Shown here: positions 1-7,291 of the stretch, in pieces
Layout of the letters: each line of letters begins with the position of its first letter
Numbering within the stretch: the first letter of the stretch is position 1
Assembly (NCBI RefSeq): GCF_000828085.3
Contig: NZ_JXCA02000016.1
Coordinates: 467,987-514,925 of the forward strand
Source of the DNA: Scytonema tolypothrichoides VB-61278
GTDB lineage: Bacteria; Cyanobacteriota; Cyanobacteriia; Cyanobacteriales; Nostocaceae
Direction of reading: 5' to 3'
DNA: 46,939 nucleotides
Position numbers and translations under genes: made by a program
The notes under the pieces: generated by a model
The model's input: the letters and a program-made list of their open reading frames with translations, nothing else
Told to the model about the DNA's origin: nothing
Database searches by the model: none

Positions 1-35
1 GGACAAAAACTACCAAATATCCTTACTTTCGTGTC

Positions 36-100
36 AAAAAAAATAAATCCCCAGCAGCGAGTAGCCAACTAGGGAAGTGAGTTATCAGGGTGCATTTACA
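36..100 (-). ncRNA. nsiR1: NsiR1 copy 1 (diverged)
   Basis: The conserved core reads GTAAATGCACCCTGATAAC on the minus strand (83-101 region). The terminator stem pairs TCCCCAG at about 48-54 with CTAGGGA near 69-75 with one mismatch, followed by a T-rich run (36-47). No TCCGGA is found at the expected upstream distance; the region is AT-rich. The RNA may be poorly transcribed or dead. Confidence 0.6.
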
Positions 101-147
101 TGTATGATGTTTTATAAAATACTAAAAATTCTGCTTGTCTTATTTGT

Positions 148-213
148 CAAAAATAAATAAAATCCAGTAAGTGGAAGCCGACTAAAAAAGTGAGTGCTCA
201 GGGTACATTGACC
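148..213 (-). ncRNA. nsiR1: NsiR1 copy 2 (degenerate)
   Basis: The core is recognisable (GGTCAATGTACCCTGAGCAC on the minus strand), but the terminator hairpin has largely lost pairing and no TCCGGA box precedes it. It is probably a decayed unit of the array. Confidence 0.45.
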
Positions 214-288
214 AGTTTTATGTTTTATGAATCACTAAGTGTTTGACACAAAAAGCGTGAAAATGAGAGTGATAGTTGTGTCAGTCAG

Positions 289-350
289 AAAAAATCCCCT
301 AGCAGCCGAAAGTCCACTAGGGGTGTCAGTTATCAGGGTGCATCTACCAA
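289..350 (-). ncRNA. nsiR1: NsiR1 copy 3
   Basis: The conserved GGTAGATGCACC is at 337-348. A perfect 7-bp terminator stem pairs CCCCTAG (296-302) with CTAGGGG (317-323), followed by a T-run (289-294 on the minus strand). The promoter has TAGAAC as -10 (357-362) and TCCGGT (378-383), one base from TCCGGA, 15 bp upstream. The start is estimated near 349-350 by alignment with copy 4. Confidence 0.83.
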
Positions 351-508
351 TACTATGTTCTATAAAGAACGGCTTGAACCGGATAAATTCTGCAAAATAG
401 AGGTAAAAAATATTTTGCTTTGATCTACCATGAAAAAAAGCAGAGGGCAAAAGAAATAAGGATTTTCATCAGTGATTCTGTAGTGAAAGTTCAAGAACCA
501 TTAAAAAT

Positions 509-570
509 AAAAAAACCCCAAGTAGCCGAATGTCCACTAGGGGTGTCAGTTATCAGGGTGCATCTACCAA
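509..570 (-). ncRNA. nsiR1: NsiR1 copy 4 (best conserved)
   Basis: The core GGTAGATGCACC is at 557-568. The terminator stem CCCCTAG/CTTGGGG (537-543 with 516-522) is followed by a run of seven T. The promoter has TAGAAC (577-582) and a perfect TCCGGA (598-603) separated by 15 bp. TCCGGA near -35 is the motif reported for differentiation-induced (DIF+) promoters in Nostoc 7120, and NsiR1 is a known member. This is the copy most likely to be expressed in proheterocysts. Confidence 0.87.
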
Positions 571-786
571 TACTATGTTCTAGAGATAACGACTTTCTCC
601 GGATGATTTTGTATATCAGAAATAATTGATATTTTTTGTAAATTATCACAAAAACTCAGAGGGTGTGAACAAATGAGTTAATTATCAGGAGAAAATTAAT
701 TTGGATGTAGAGGTGCCGGGAAATGATTTTCCCAAGAAACCCCAAAGCCCCTACTCTTAGCATGAAAATGAAATCACCAAAGACAG

Positions 787-843
787 AAAAACTCCCAAAA
801 GGTGTTAACCTACATGGGAGTCAAGATCAAGGTGCATCTACCA
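787..843 (-). ncRNA. nsiR1: NsiR1 copy 5 (hetF-proximal)
   Basis: The core GGTAGATGCACC (831-842) is perfect. The terminator stem CTCCCA/TGGGAG (815-820 with 792-797) differs in sequence from copies 3 and 4 but keeps the pairing, a compensatory pattern that supports an RNA. A T-run follows (787-791). The promoter has CAGAAC (852-857) and TCCGGA (874-879) with a 16-bp spacer. Confidence 0.85.
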
Positions 844-1094
844 GTAAGAAAGTTCTGGGCTAAACTGACAAGATCCGGATAAAGTTATGAAAGAAGATTG
901 GTTCTGAATCTAAAATTGTAGTACAAGAACTCAATCTATGGAATGTACTTTTATGAACAAAGAATTTTTTCTCTGCGATACCCCAGAGGTTTCAGCAATT
1001 CACCCAGACTTTTAACCTAGTCGGAGAGAAGACAGCATGAATGATGACTCGTGGCCCCGTGAATGCTTGCAGATCAAAGCTGATGAGCAAAACA

Positions 1095-1140
1095 ACACGA
1101 ATCAGAAACAATCAGTGCCAGGATGCATCTAAGGTATAAG
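1095..1140 (+). promoter_or_regulatory. NsiR1-like remnant in hetF leader, possible sRNA target
   Basis: The hetF leader holds ATCAGTGCCAGGATGCATCT (1111-1130), resembling the array unit (ATCAGGGTGCATCTACC) but with no terminator hairpin or TCCGGA nearby. In hetF mRNA the TGCATCT stretch (1124-1130) can pair with AGATGCA of NsiR1. It lies about 80 nt upstream of the hetF start codon. NsiR1 is known to act on hetF in Nostoc 7120; that this remnant is the contact site is inference. Confidence 0.5.
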
Positions 1141-1208
1141 AAAAAGCAAAACATCGACTTGAAACTTTCGGGTTTCAAACCAGATTTAGGAGGCAAACAG
1201 GAGCAGTT

Positions 1209-3806
1209 GTGACCCAGGAATTTCACATTTCCGTAACCCCAGTAGGGCAAAATGACTACTTGGTGCGCACGGAACAAGTCGCGCCTGGGGTGCCATTAGC
1301 AGAAGAACTGGTGACTTGGCCTGTGGCTGATTGGTTGACGGCTGCGGGACATTTGATGAATGACCCGTTAAAGTCGGTGCTGCAGGGAGATGCGATCGCA
1401 CGAAACTCCGTCAACTTGGTGGCGTTGGGTCAGCAACTTTATAATGCACTGTTTCAAGGCACTCTCAGAGATAGTTGGATTACGGCACAAGGAATAGCCC
1501 AAAACCACCAACAGGTGTTGCGTTTGCGATTAGGGCTGAAAGATACTAAATTAGCACGTCTTCCTTGGGAAGTCATGCATGCAGGTGATCGCCCGATTGC
1601 CACCGGACCCTATATCGCCTTTTCTCGCTACCAAAATGGAATTGGTAGAACCTCTCGTCTGCCGTCAACAGGTATGCCAGCACCAGCAGAGGAAGGTGGG
1701 CTAAAGGTATTGATGGCAATTGCTTCTCCCACAGATATGGTGCGTCTAGATCTACTCAAACAAGAAGCCATCAAACTCCAAGCCGAACTTCACCCAGGCG
1801 AAAGTGGCAATTATCTGCCGCACAATATAGAACTGACCCTGTTAGAACAACCAGGGCGAGAAGAGTTGACACAAGCCTTAGAACAAGGACGATACCATGT
1901 TCTGCACTACTCCGGTCACAGTAACATAGGTCCTAACGGCGGAGAAATTTATCTTGTCAGTAGCAGAACTGGTTTAAGGGAAACCCTCAGTGGTGACGAC
2001 TTAGCAGGCTTGTTGGTCAACAATAATATCCAAATGGCAGTGTTTAACTCTTGCCTAGGAACATATGCCGCCACCTCCTCTGGTGGAGTAAGAGACACAG
2101 GGGAACGTAATTTGACAGAAAGCTTGGTGAAGCGGGGCATCAGGAGTGTTTTGGCAATGTCAGAACGTATTCCTGATGAAGTGGCACTACTGCTAACACA
2201 ATTGTTTTACCGCAATCTTTCTCACGGATATCCTGTGGATTTGTGCGTGAGTCGGATGCGCCAAGGATTGATTGCTGCTTATGGTTCCCACCAACTATAC
2301 TGGGCACTACCAACTCTTTATATCCAGCCAGGATTTGACGGCTATCTTAGCCCAGAAGTATCGTTACCTCAAGGTGAGGAGTTATTTAACGAGTATAATC
2401 CCTCTTTAAAGACCTCAGCAATAATTTACTCAGATCAGGCAAACGATGTCAGTATGCCTTTACCTCTTGAGGATATGTTACCATCATCTCTGGCAAGAGA
2501 CTCATTCGATGATCTAGACTTGCTAGGGGAAGAGACCTGGGGCGATCTGATTGATGAAATTGAGTACGATGACCCTACTTATGAAGAAGATTCCGCGATT
2601 GTTTCAGATTTGTTCCGTCAGCTAGATCAACAAAAGACATCTGAACAATCTTCCATGAAAGCGGAACTAGTGCAATTTGGGGAAGATAGTCTTGACGATA
2701 AAGAAGTTTCAGGTGAAATAGCTTCGCTGGAAAATAATCTCGGGATGTGGGAAGAAGTCCGTGAAGCAGCATCCAATCGTAGACAGCAGGACGCAGAACC
2801 TGACGAATTTCTGTCCAATAGTCAACTGAGTCGCCAACAAGAGTTTGACTTGCAAGCAGACTGGGAAAACTCAAATGTCGGGCCATTAACTCAGACGACC
2901 GCCATTCGCGTACCAACAGCCAAACCAAAACAAGGCAAAAGACGTAAAGTATCGCGGGATCGTGTAGGAGTCAGTGCAATCGCCCTTGTGGGAGCAGCCC
3001 TTTGCGCCATCGCAGCCGTTGTCGGTTTCAACTGGTGGTCACATAATCAACAAATACCGGTCTTTTCTCCTGAGTCTCAACAAGAAAGCCGCAGCACCCC
3101 TCAAGCCAATTTTAAAACGACTGAAACTAAAGTTGTTAGTACGATCGCCACCGACAAATTGAGTAAAGGGGACTTGCAAATAGGACTTGAAGCTGTGGAA
3201 GAATTGCTTAATCGTAATGTACTTCCTGACGCTCAAGCCGCCCTTAACGCCATTCCCGAACAGTTTGCAGACAATCCATCAGTCCACTTCTTCAAGGGAC
3301 GATTAGCATGGCAATTGATCAAGACAGGAGACAATAGATATAGCGTCGATGATGCCCGTCGTTATTGGGAAAGTGCGCTCAAAACTGAACCAGACTCAAT
3401 TTTGTATAATAATGCTTTGGGCTTTGCTTACTACGCACAAGGTAACCTTAACCGAGCATATGACTATTGGTTTAAAGCGTTGAGTTTCGCAGTTAGAGAC
3501 CAGCAGAGTAATTCGGCTGCTTCTGCGACAACATTTTTACCCTCAAAGCCAGTCCCTCGGGATGCTTTAACAGCTTATGCCGGGTTAGCTATTGGTTTGT
3601 ATAAAAATGCAAACAACCAACCAGATGGAAAACGCGAGCAATATCTGAATGAAGCCATTAAACTGCGTCAAATGATCATTAAAGATGACCCAGTCAATTT
3701 TGAGATTAAAGAATTGACGAAAAATTGGCTTTGGACGGACAATAGTTTACAAGATTGGAAAACACTCCTCCAACTAAAAAGTCAGCGTTCCACACTTCAA
3801 AATTGA
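1209..3806 (+). CDS. hetF: HetF, CHAT/caspase-like heterocyst regulator
   Basis: HetF is a CHAT (caspase-HetF-associated-with-TPR) protease needed for heterocyst differentiation and normal cell division; in Nostoc it keeps the master regulator HetR under control. The 865-residue product has the CHAT fold in its N-terminal half, with the His of YSGHS at residue 237 and the Cys of FNSCLG at residue 282, the expected catalytic dyad. An acidic linker (about 390-560) follows, then one transmembrane helix (about 585-610) and a C-terminal part with TPR-like helices (about 660-830). The start is GTG, supported by AGGAG 5 nt upstream; another AGGAGG lies at 1188-1193. The NsiR1 array directly upstream on the opposite strand is the known hetF context, so control by antisense sRNA is expected. 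A Hanks-type kinase follows on the same strand 314 bp downstream. Identification is firm. Confidence 0.95.
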   Translation: MTQEFHISVTPVGQNDYLVRTEQVAPGVPLAEELVTWPVADWLTAAGHLMNDPLKSVLQGDAIARNSVNLVALGQQLYNALFQGTLRDSWITAQGIAQNHQQVLRLRLGLKDTKLARLPWEVMHAGDRPIATGPYIAFSRYQNGIGRTSRLPSTGMPAPAEEGGLKVLMAIASPTDMVRLDLLKQEAIKLQAELHPGESGNYLPHNIELTLLEQPGREELTQALEQGRYHVLHYSGHSNIGPNGGEIYLVSSRTGLRETLSGDDLAGLLVNNNIQMAVFNSCLGTYAATSSGGVRDTGERNLTESLVKRGIRSVLAMSERIPDEVALLLTQLFYRNLSHGYPVDLCVSRMRQGLIAAYGSHQLYWALPTLYIQPGFDGYLSPEVSLPQGEELFNEYNPSLKTSAIIYSDQANDVSMPLPLEDMLPSSLARDSFDDLDLLGEETWGDLIDEIEYDDPTYEEDSAIVSDLFRQLDQQKTSEQSSMKAELVQFGEDSLDDKEVSGEIASLENNLGMWEEVREAASNRRQQDAEPDEFLSNSQLSRQQEFDLQADWENSNVGPLTQTTAIRVPTAKPKQGKRRKVSRDRVGVSAIALVGAALCAIAAVVGFNWWSHNQQIPVFSPESQQESRSTPQANFKTTETKVVSTIATDKLSKGDLQIGLEAVEELLNRNVLPDAQAALNAIPEQFADNPSVHFFKGRLAWQLIKTGDNRYSVDDARRYWESALKTEPDSILYNNALGFAYYAQGNLNRAYDYWFKALSFAVRDQQSNSAASATTFLPSKPVPRDALTAYAGLAIGLYKNANNQPDGKREQYLNEAIKLRQMIIKDDPVNFEIKELTKNWLWTDNSLQDWKTLLQLKSQRSTLQN

Positions 3807-4120
3807 CCAAGAAAGAATTCAGAACTTAGAAGTCAGTAATCAGAAGGAGAAGTAGTAAAAAATATACAAAGCAATTCATTCATTTCTTTCAAAAAGAAAA
3901 AATGTATTTCATCAAGTAGGCGCGTAGAAATACGGCGTTATTATTTAAATCCCCGCGCATTTCTTTTTGGGGATGTCTTCCTAGCTGCGGAGTTCTAACA
4001 ACTGAGTTCTTCTTAAGATATTTTTTACTAATATTCCCCATCATCTTTGAACGTGCCAAAATAAAAACATATGAAAGCCTAGCCTACGTCTGACGGCTAC
4101 GCGAAAGCCATATTTGTCAC
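3807..4120 (+). other. hetF-kinase intergenic region
   Basis: No gene is seen here. A weak hairpin pairs ATCCCC (3949-3954) with GGGGAT (3969-3974) around a long loop and could end hetF transcription, but the T-run is inside the loop, so it is doubtful. Near 4078-4110 is a short palindromic repeat (GGCTACGCGAAAGCC type) of a kind common in Nostocales genomes. The kinase start codon has no clear Shine-Dalgarno sequence. Confidence 0.4.
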
Positions 4121-5344
4121 ATGAGCTATTGCTTAAATCCCAATTGCCCCAAGCCTGTCAACATCAATAATGAAAAATTCTGCCAGACGTGTGGTTCCAA
4201 GTTACTGCTCAAAGAGCGCTATGGTGCCATCAAACCAATAGGACAGGGTGGTTTTGGCAGAACCTTCTTGGCTGTAGATGAGGATAAACCATCCAAACCA
4301 CGCTGCGTCATTAAGCAATTCTACCCCCAAGCTCAAGGTACCAGCACAGTCCAGAAAGCAGTAGAGTTGTTTACCCAAGAGGCAATGCGCTTGGATGAAT
4401 TGGGCAAGCATCCCCAAATTCCAGAACTATTAGCTTATTTTACTCAAGATGATAGGCAGTATCTTGTACAAGAATTTATTGACGGACTGAACTTAGCCCA
4501 GGAATTAGAACAAAAAGGTGCTTTTAATGAAGCTCAAATTTGGCAACTGCTGAATGATTTATTACTAGTGCTGCAATTTTGTCATGCAAGACAAGTCATT
4601 CACCGAGATATTAAGCCAGAAAATATTATTTGTCGTATAACCCCCCGAACCTCGGGGGGAACAAGGGGGGATCTGGTTTTGGTAGATTTTGGTGCTGCGA
4701 AAGAAGCAACCTACACAGCTTTAAACCGAACAGGAACTAGTATCGGTAGTCCAGAATATGTTGCTCCTGAACAAATTAGAGGAAGAGCTCTTTTTGCCAG
4801 TGATATATACAGCTTAGGTGTCACCTGTGTTCATCTGTTAACTCAACGCTCTCCTTTTGACTTATACGATATCAACAACGACGCTTGGATTTGGCAACAA
4901 TATCTCACAAGCCCAGTTAGCAATGAGTTGAGCCGTATTTTGGACAAAATGCTACAAAGCATTCCCGTTCGACGTTACCAAACTGTAGATGAAGTCCTCA
5001 AAGAGTTAAATCAAAAGCCACAATTAGCCCCAATACCCGTAAACTCGGTCAAACCTGTTACTCCATCAAGACCTATTTCCACACCTGTTTCTACCAATCA
5101 AGTGACCACTCAAATAGACACAGAATTAGAGGAAATGAAAACGCTATTTATTCAAGGTGGAAAATCCAAAACTAATAAGGCTCATAATGTTCAGCCTCAG
5201 CTACAAACACCCAAGCCGTCTTCTAGTAAAAGCAAAATAGATGAAGAATTGGAACAGTTAAAGGCTAATCCGCTGTCTTTTAGTAAAAGCGAAATAGATG
5301 AAGAATTGGAAGAATTAAAGGCTAAGTATAAAAAAGGTGAATGA
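4121..5344 (+). CDS. Zinc-ribbon Hanks-type serine/threonine kinase
   Basis: This is a soluble 407-residue Ser/Thr kinase. A short N-terminal zinc ribbon has four Cys (4, 9, 21, 24), an arrangement usual in cyanobacterial kinases of this class. The kinase core has the glycine loop GQGGFG (41-46), VIK lysine 65, HRDIKPEN (catalytic Asp 163), DFG (Asp 189) and the SPEYVAPEQ activation segment, so it should be active. The C-terminal tail (about 310-407) is low in complexity and carries three related acidic helices (IDTELEEMK, IDEELEQLK, IDEELEELK). There is no transmembrane segment. Between the catalytic loop and DFG is an unusual glycine/arginine-rich insert of about ten residues encoded by a C/G-rich palindrome (see the repeat at 4641-4670). 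Proximity to hetF is suggestive, but the substrate is unknown. Confidence 0.9.
   Translation: MSYCLNPNCPKPVNINNEKFCQTCGSKLLLKERYGAIKPIGQGGFGRTFLAVDEDKPSKPRCVIKQFYPQAQGTSTVQKAVELFTQEAMRLDELGKHPQIPELLAYFTQDDRQYLVQEFIDGLNLAQELEQKGAFNEAQIWQLLNDLLLVLQFCHARQVIHRDIKPENIICRITPRTSGGTRGDLVLVDFGAAKEATYTALNRTGTSIGSPEYVAPEQIRGRALFASDIYSLGVTCVHLLTQRSPFDLYDINNDAWIWQQYLTSPVSNELSRILDKMLQSIPVRRYQTVDEVLKELNQKPQLAPIPVNSVKPVTPSRPISTPVSTNQVTTQIDTELEEMKTLFIQGGKSKTNKAHNVQPQLQTPKPSSSKSKIDEELEQLKANPLSFSKSEIDEELEELKAKYKKGE
4641..4670 (+). repeat. C/G-rich palindromic repeat inserted in kinase gene
   Basis: CCCCCCGAAC followed by GGGGGG, then another GGGGGG block, lies within the kinase reading frame. It encodes roughly residues 174-184 (TPRTSGGTRG), a stretch absent from typical kinases at this point. 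C6/G6 palindromes of this sort occur as intergenic repeats in Nostocales. The frame is kept, so the protein remains full length. Confidence 0.55.
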
Positions 5345-5663
5345 TAGATAGTACATCGTAAAAAATTATATAGTATTTTAATTTTTTTTACATAACTTAA
5401 TAATAATTATCGAAGCAAGGCTTTCTAAGCTGAACTTTTGTATTACAAATAAAGTGGGGAAAAATTGACAAATTTTACTTAACCTTAAAAAGGAAAATTG
5501 TAGGGGAGCCAGTGCGTTGGACGGGTTTCCCGGCTTGAAGCATCTGGCGTTGGGCATTGCCCATAAAAGGTTATGTAATAGAGATTTGAGATATTGCTAA
5601 GCAATGCCCACCTTACAGAAAACTGCTGTAAGTGCATGACAGCTTCATAAAAAGGAGATTAAT
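5345..5663 (+). other. Repeat-bearing intergenic region
   Basis: No gene is seen here. The stretch 5510-5620 holds dispersed repeat sequence: a GGGTTTCCCGGCTTGAAGC block, and TTGGGCATTGCCCA (about 5552-5565) with a later AATGCCCACC that can form a hairpin with it. AAGGAG (5652-5656) is the ribosome binding site of the aldehyde dehydrogenase gene. Confidence 0.5.
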
Positions 5664-7166
5664 ATGTCAACTTTAATTCAAGAAGCAGTTGGAATTTCTG
5701 TCAGCGACCAAGTGTCGAAATTTTTAACTCAGCCATTGAAACTACTGATTGGGGGAAAATGGGTTGAGTCTGCCAGTGGTCAAACCTTTCCTGTATATAA
5801 TCCGGCTACAGGTCATGTCATCACTCATGCGGCTTCTGGTGACAGCGAAGATATTAATCGAGCAGTACAAGCTGCACGTCAAGCGTTTGAAAGTGGTCCT
5901 TGGTCAAGACTCACTGTTTCAGAACGCGGACGACTCATTTGGAAACTAGCGGACTTAATAGAAGCAAACCTGGAAGAATTTGCCGAATTAGAATCCCTGG
6001 ATAATGGTAAACCAATCAGTGTTGCTCGTGTTGCCGATGTGCCAGGTGCGGTTGACTTGTTTCGCTACATGGCAGGATGGGCGACAAAAATTGAAGGAAA
6101 TACGATTCCTATCTCTGCTGGGACTCAATATTTTGCTTACACTGTGCGCGAACCTGTTGGAGTTGTCGGACAAATCATACCTTGGAATTTCCCCCTGTTA
6201 ATGGCTGCATGGAAATTAGGTCCGGCTTTAGCTGCTGGCTGCACAATCGTTTTGAAACCAGCTGAACAAACCCCCATCTCAGCTATTCGCTTAGGCGAAT
6301 TAATCTGTGAAGCTGGATTTCCTGATGGTGTGGTCAACATTGTGACTGGTTATGGTGAAACTGCGGGTGCTCCCCTAGCCGCACATCCCGATGTTGATAA
6401 AGTTGCCTTTACTGGGTCAACTGAAGTGGGTAGATTGATTGTCCAAGCTGCTGCTGGTAACCTCAAAAAAGTTTCTCTAGAACTAGGTGGTAAATCACCC
6501 AACGTCGTATTCAAAGATGCTGATTTAGAGACAGCGATTAAGGGCGCAGCCAATTCTATCTTCTTCAATCATGGTCAATGTTGTAATGCTGGTTCAAGAC
6601 TTTACATTCAACAAGACATTTTTGACCAAGTGGTAGAAGGTGTTGCTGCTGAAGCCAAGAAAATTAAAATTGGACCAGGACTTGACCCCAGCACAGAAAT
6701 GGGACCACTGATCTCTGATGAGCAACTCGACCGAGTTTATGGTTATATACAGTCAGGTTTTACTGAAGGTGCAAAAGCCGTAACTGGTGGACAGCTTATT
6801 GGCAACCAGGGCTATTTTGTGGAGCCGACAGTGCTGATTGATACTAAGCAAACAATGAAGGTGGTACAAGAGGAGATATTTGGTCCAGTCGTAACGGCGA
6901 TGCCTTTTAAAGACATGGATGAACTTGTCCCGGTAGCCAATGATAGCACTTATGGCTTAGCGGCAGGAATCTGGACTAACGATATATCAAAAGCTCATCG
7001 TTTAGCATCTAAATTGCGTGCTGGTACGGTTTGGATTAACTGCTATCACATCTTTGATGCTGCTTTGCCCTTTGGCGGCTACAAGCAGTCAGGATGGGGT
7101 CGAGACATGGGACACAATGCGCTAGAGCTTTACACTGAGGTCAAATCTGTTTGTGTGAAGCTTTGA
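5664..7166 (+). CDS. NAD(P)-dependent aldehyde dehydrogenase
   Basis: This 500-residue protein belongs to the ALDH superfamily (class 1/2 type, the length typical for the family). It oxidises an aldehyde to its carboxylate with NAD(P)+ in the cytosol. Visible motifs are the cofactor-binding IIPWNFPL, the GSTEVG turn, the general-base Glu in LELGGKSPNVV, and the catalytic Cys in FFNHGQCCNAGSR. The C-terminal LPFGGYKQSGWGRD motif is also intact. The closest recognisable type is betaine/retinal-like aldehyde dehydrogenase, but the substrate cannot be told from sequence. A good AAGGAG lies 7 nt before ATG. The gene ends at a strong bidirectional terminator shared with convergent gnd, so it is probably monocistronic. 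Confidence 0.92.
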   Translation: MSTLIQEAVGISVSDQVSKFLTQPLKLLIGGKWVESASGQTFPVYNPATGHVITHAASGDSEDINRAVQAARQAFESGPWSRLTVSERGRLIWKLADLIEANLEEFAELESLDNGKPISVARVADVPGAVDLFRYMAGWATKIEGNTIPISAGTQYFAYTVREPVGVVGQIIPWNFPLLMAAWKLGPALAAGCTIVLKPAEQTPISAIRLGELICEAGFPDGVVNIVTGYGETAGAPLAAHPDVDKVAFTGSTEVGRLIVQAAAGNLKKVSLELGGKSPNVVFKDADLETAIKGAANSIFFNHGQCCNAGSRLYIQQDIFDQVVEGVAAEAKKIKIGPGLDPSTEMGPLISDEQLDRVYGYIQSGFTEGAKAVTGGQLIGNQGYFVEPTVLIDTKQTMKVVQEEIFGPVVTAMPFKDMDELVPVANDSTYGLAAGIWTNDISKAHRLASKLRAGTVWINCYHIFDAALPFGGYKQSGWGRDMGHNALELYTEVKSVCVKL

Positions 7167-7176
7167 TTCAAAAAAA

Positions 7177-7203
7177 AGTGACTCTGAGTTTTTCAGAGTC
7201 ACT
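7177..7203. terminator. Bidirectional terminator between ALDH gene and gnd
   Basis: A perfect 11-bp stem pairs AGTGACTCTGA (7177-7187) with TCAGAGTCACT (7193-7203). A run of A on the left gives a T-run for the minus-strand transcript (gnd), and CAAAATTTT follows on the right for the plus strand. Confidence 0.85.
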
Positions 7204-7291
7204 CAAAATTTTCAACTGAAGCTTGTGAAACTACCGTAGAACTTGAAGGTGTCGTTGGTTGTCTAGCTTGCAGTTGTTCTAGTATTTCAGT

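Larger units (their letters stand above)
36..879 (-). repeat. NsiR1 tandem repeat array upstream of hetF
   Basis: Five diverged direct repeats and their promoters fill most of the leader DNA upstream of hetF. Read on the minus strand, each has a conserved 5' block (GGTAGATGCACC in the best copies), a block near TGATAACTGAC, then a GC hairpin and a T-run typical of a Rho-independent terminator. A palindromic TCCGGA lies upstream of the best copies. Position (directly before hetF), repeat organisation and size (about 60 nt per unit) match the published heterocyst-specific sRNA NsiR1 of Nostoc sp. PCC 7120. The array seems eroded: copies 3, 4 and 5 look functional, while 1 and 2 have weakened hairpins or promoters. 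DNA between copies 4 and 5 (about 610-780) has only a GGGAAA/TTTCCC hairpin near 718-733 and no gene. Confidence 0.85.

Noticed and set aside
235-629. Overlapping open frames of about 70 codons in both strands of the leader region
   Set aside because: They run through the NsiR1 repeats and terminator hairpins and encode no recognisable protein; the RNA reading explains the sequence better.
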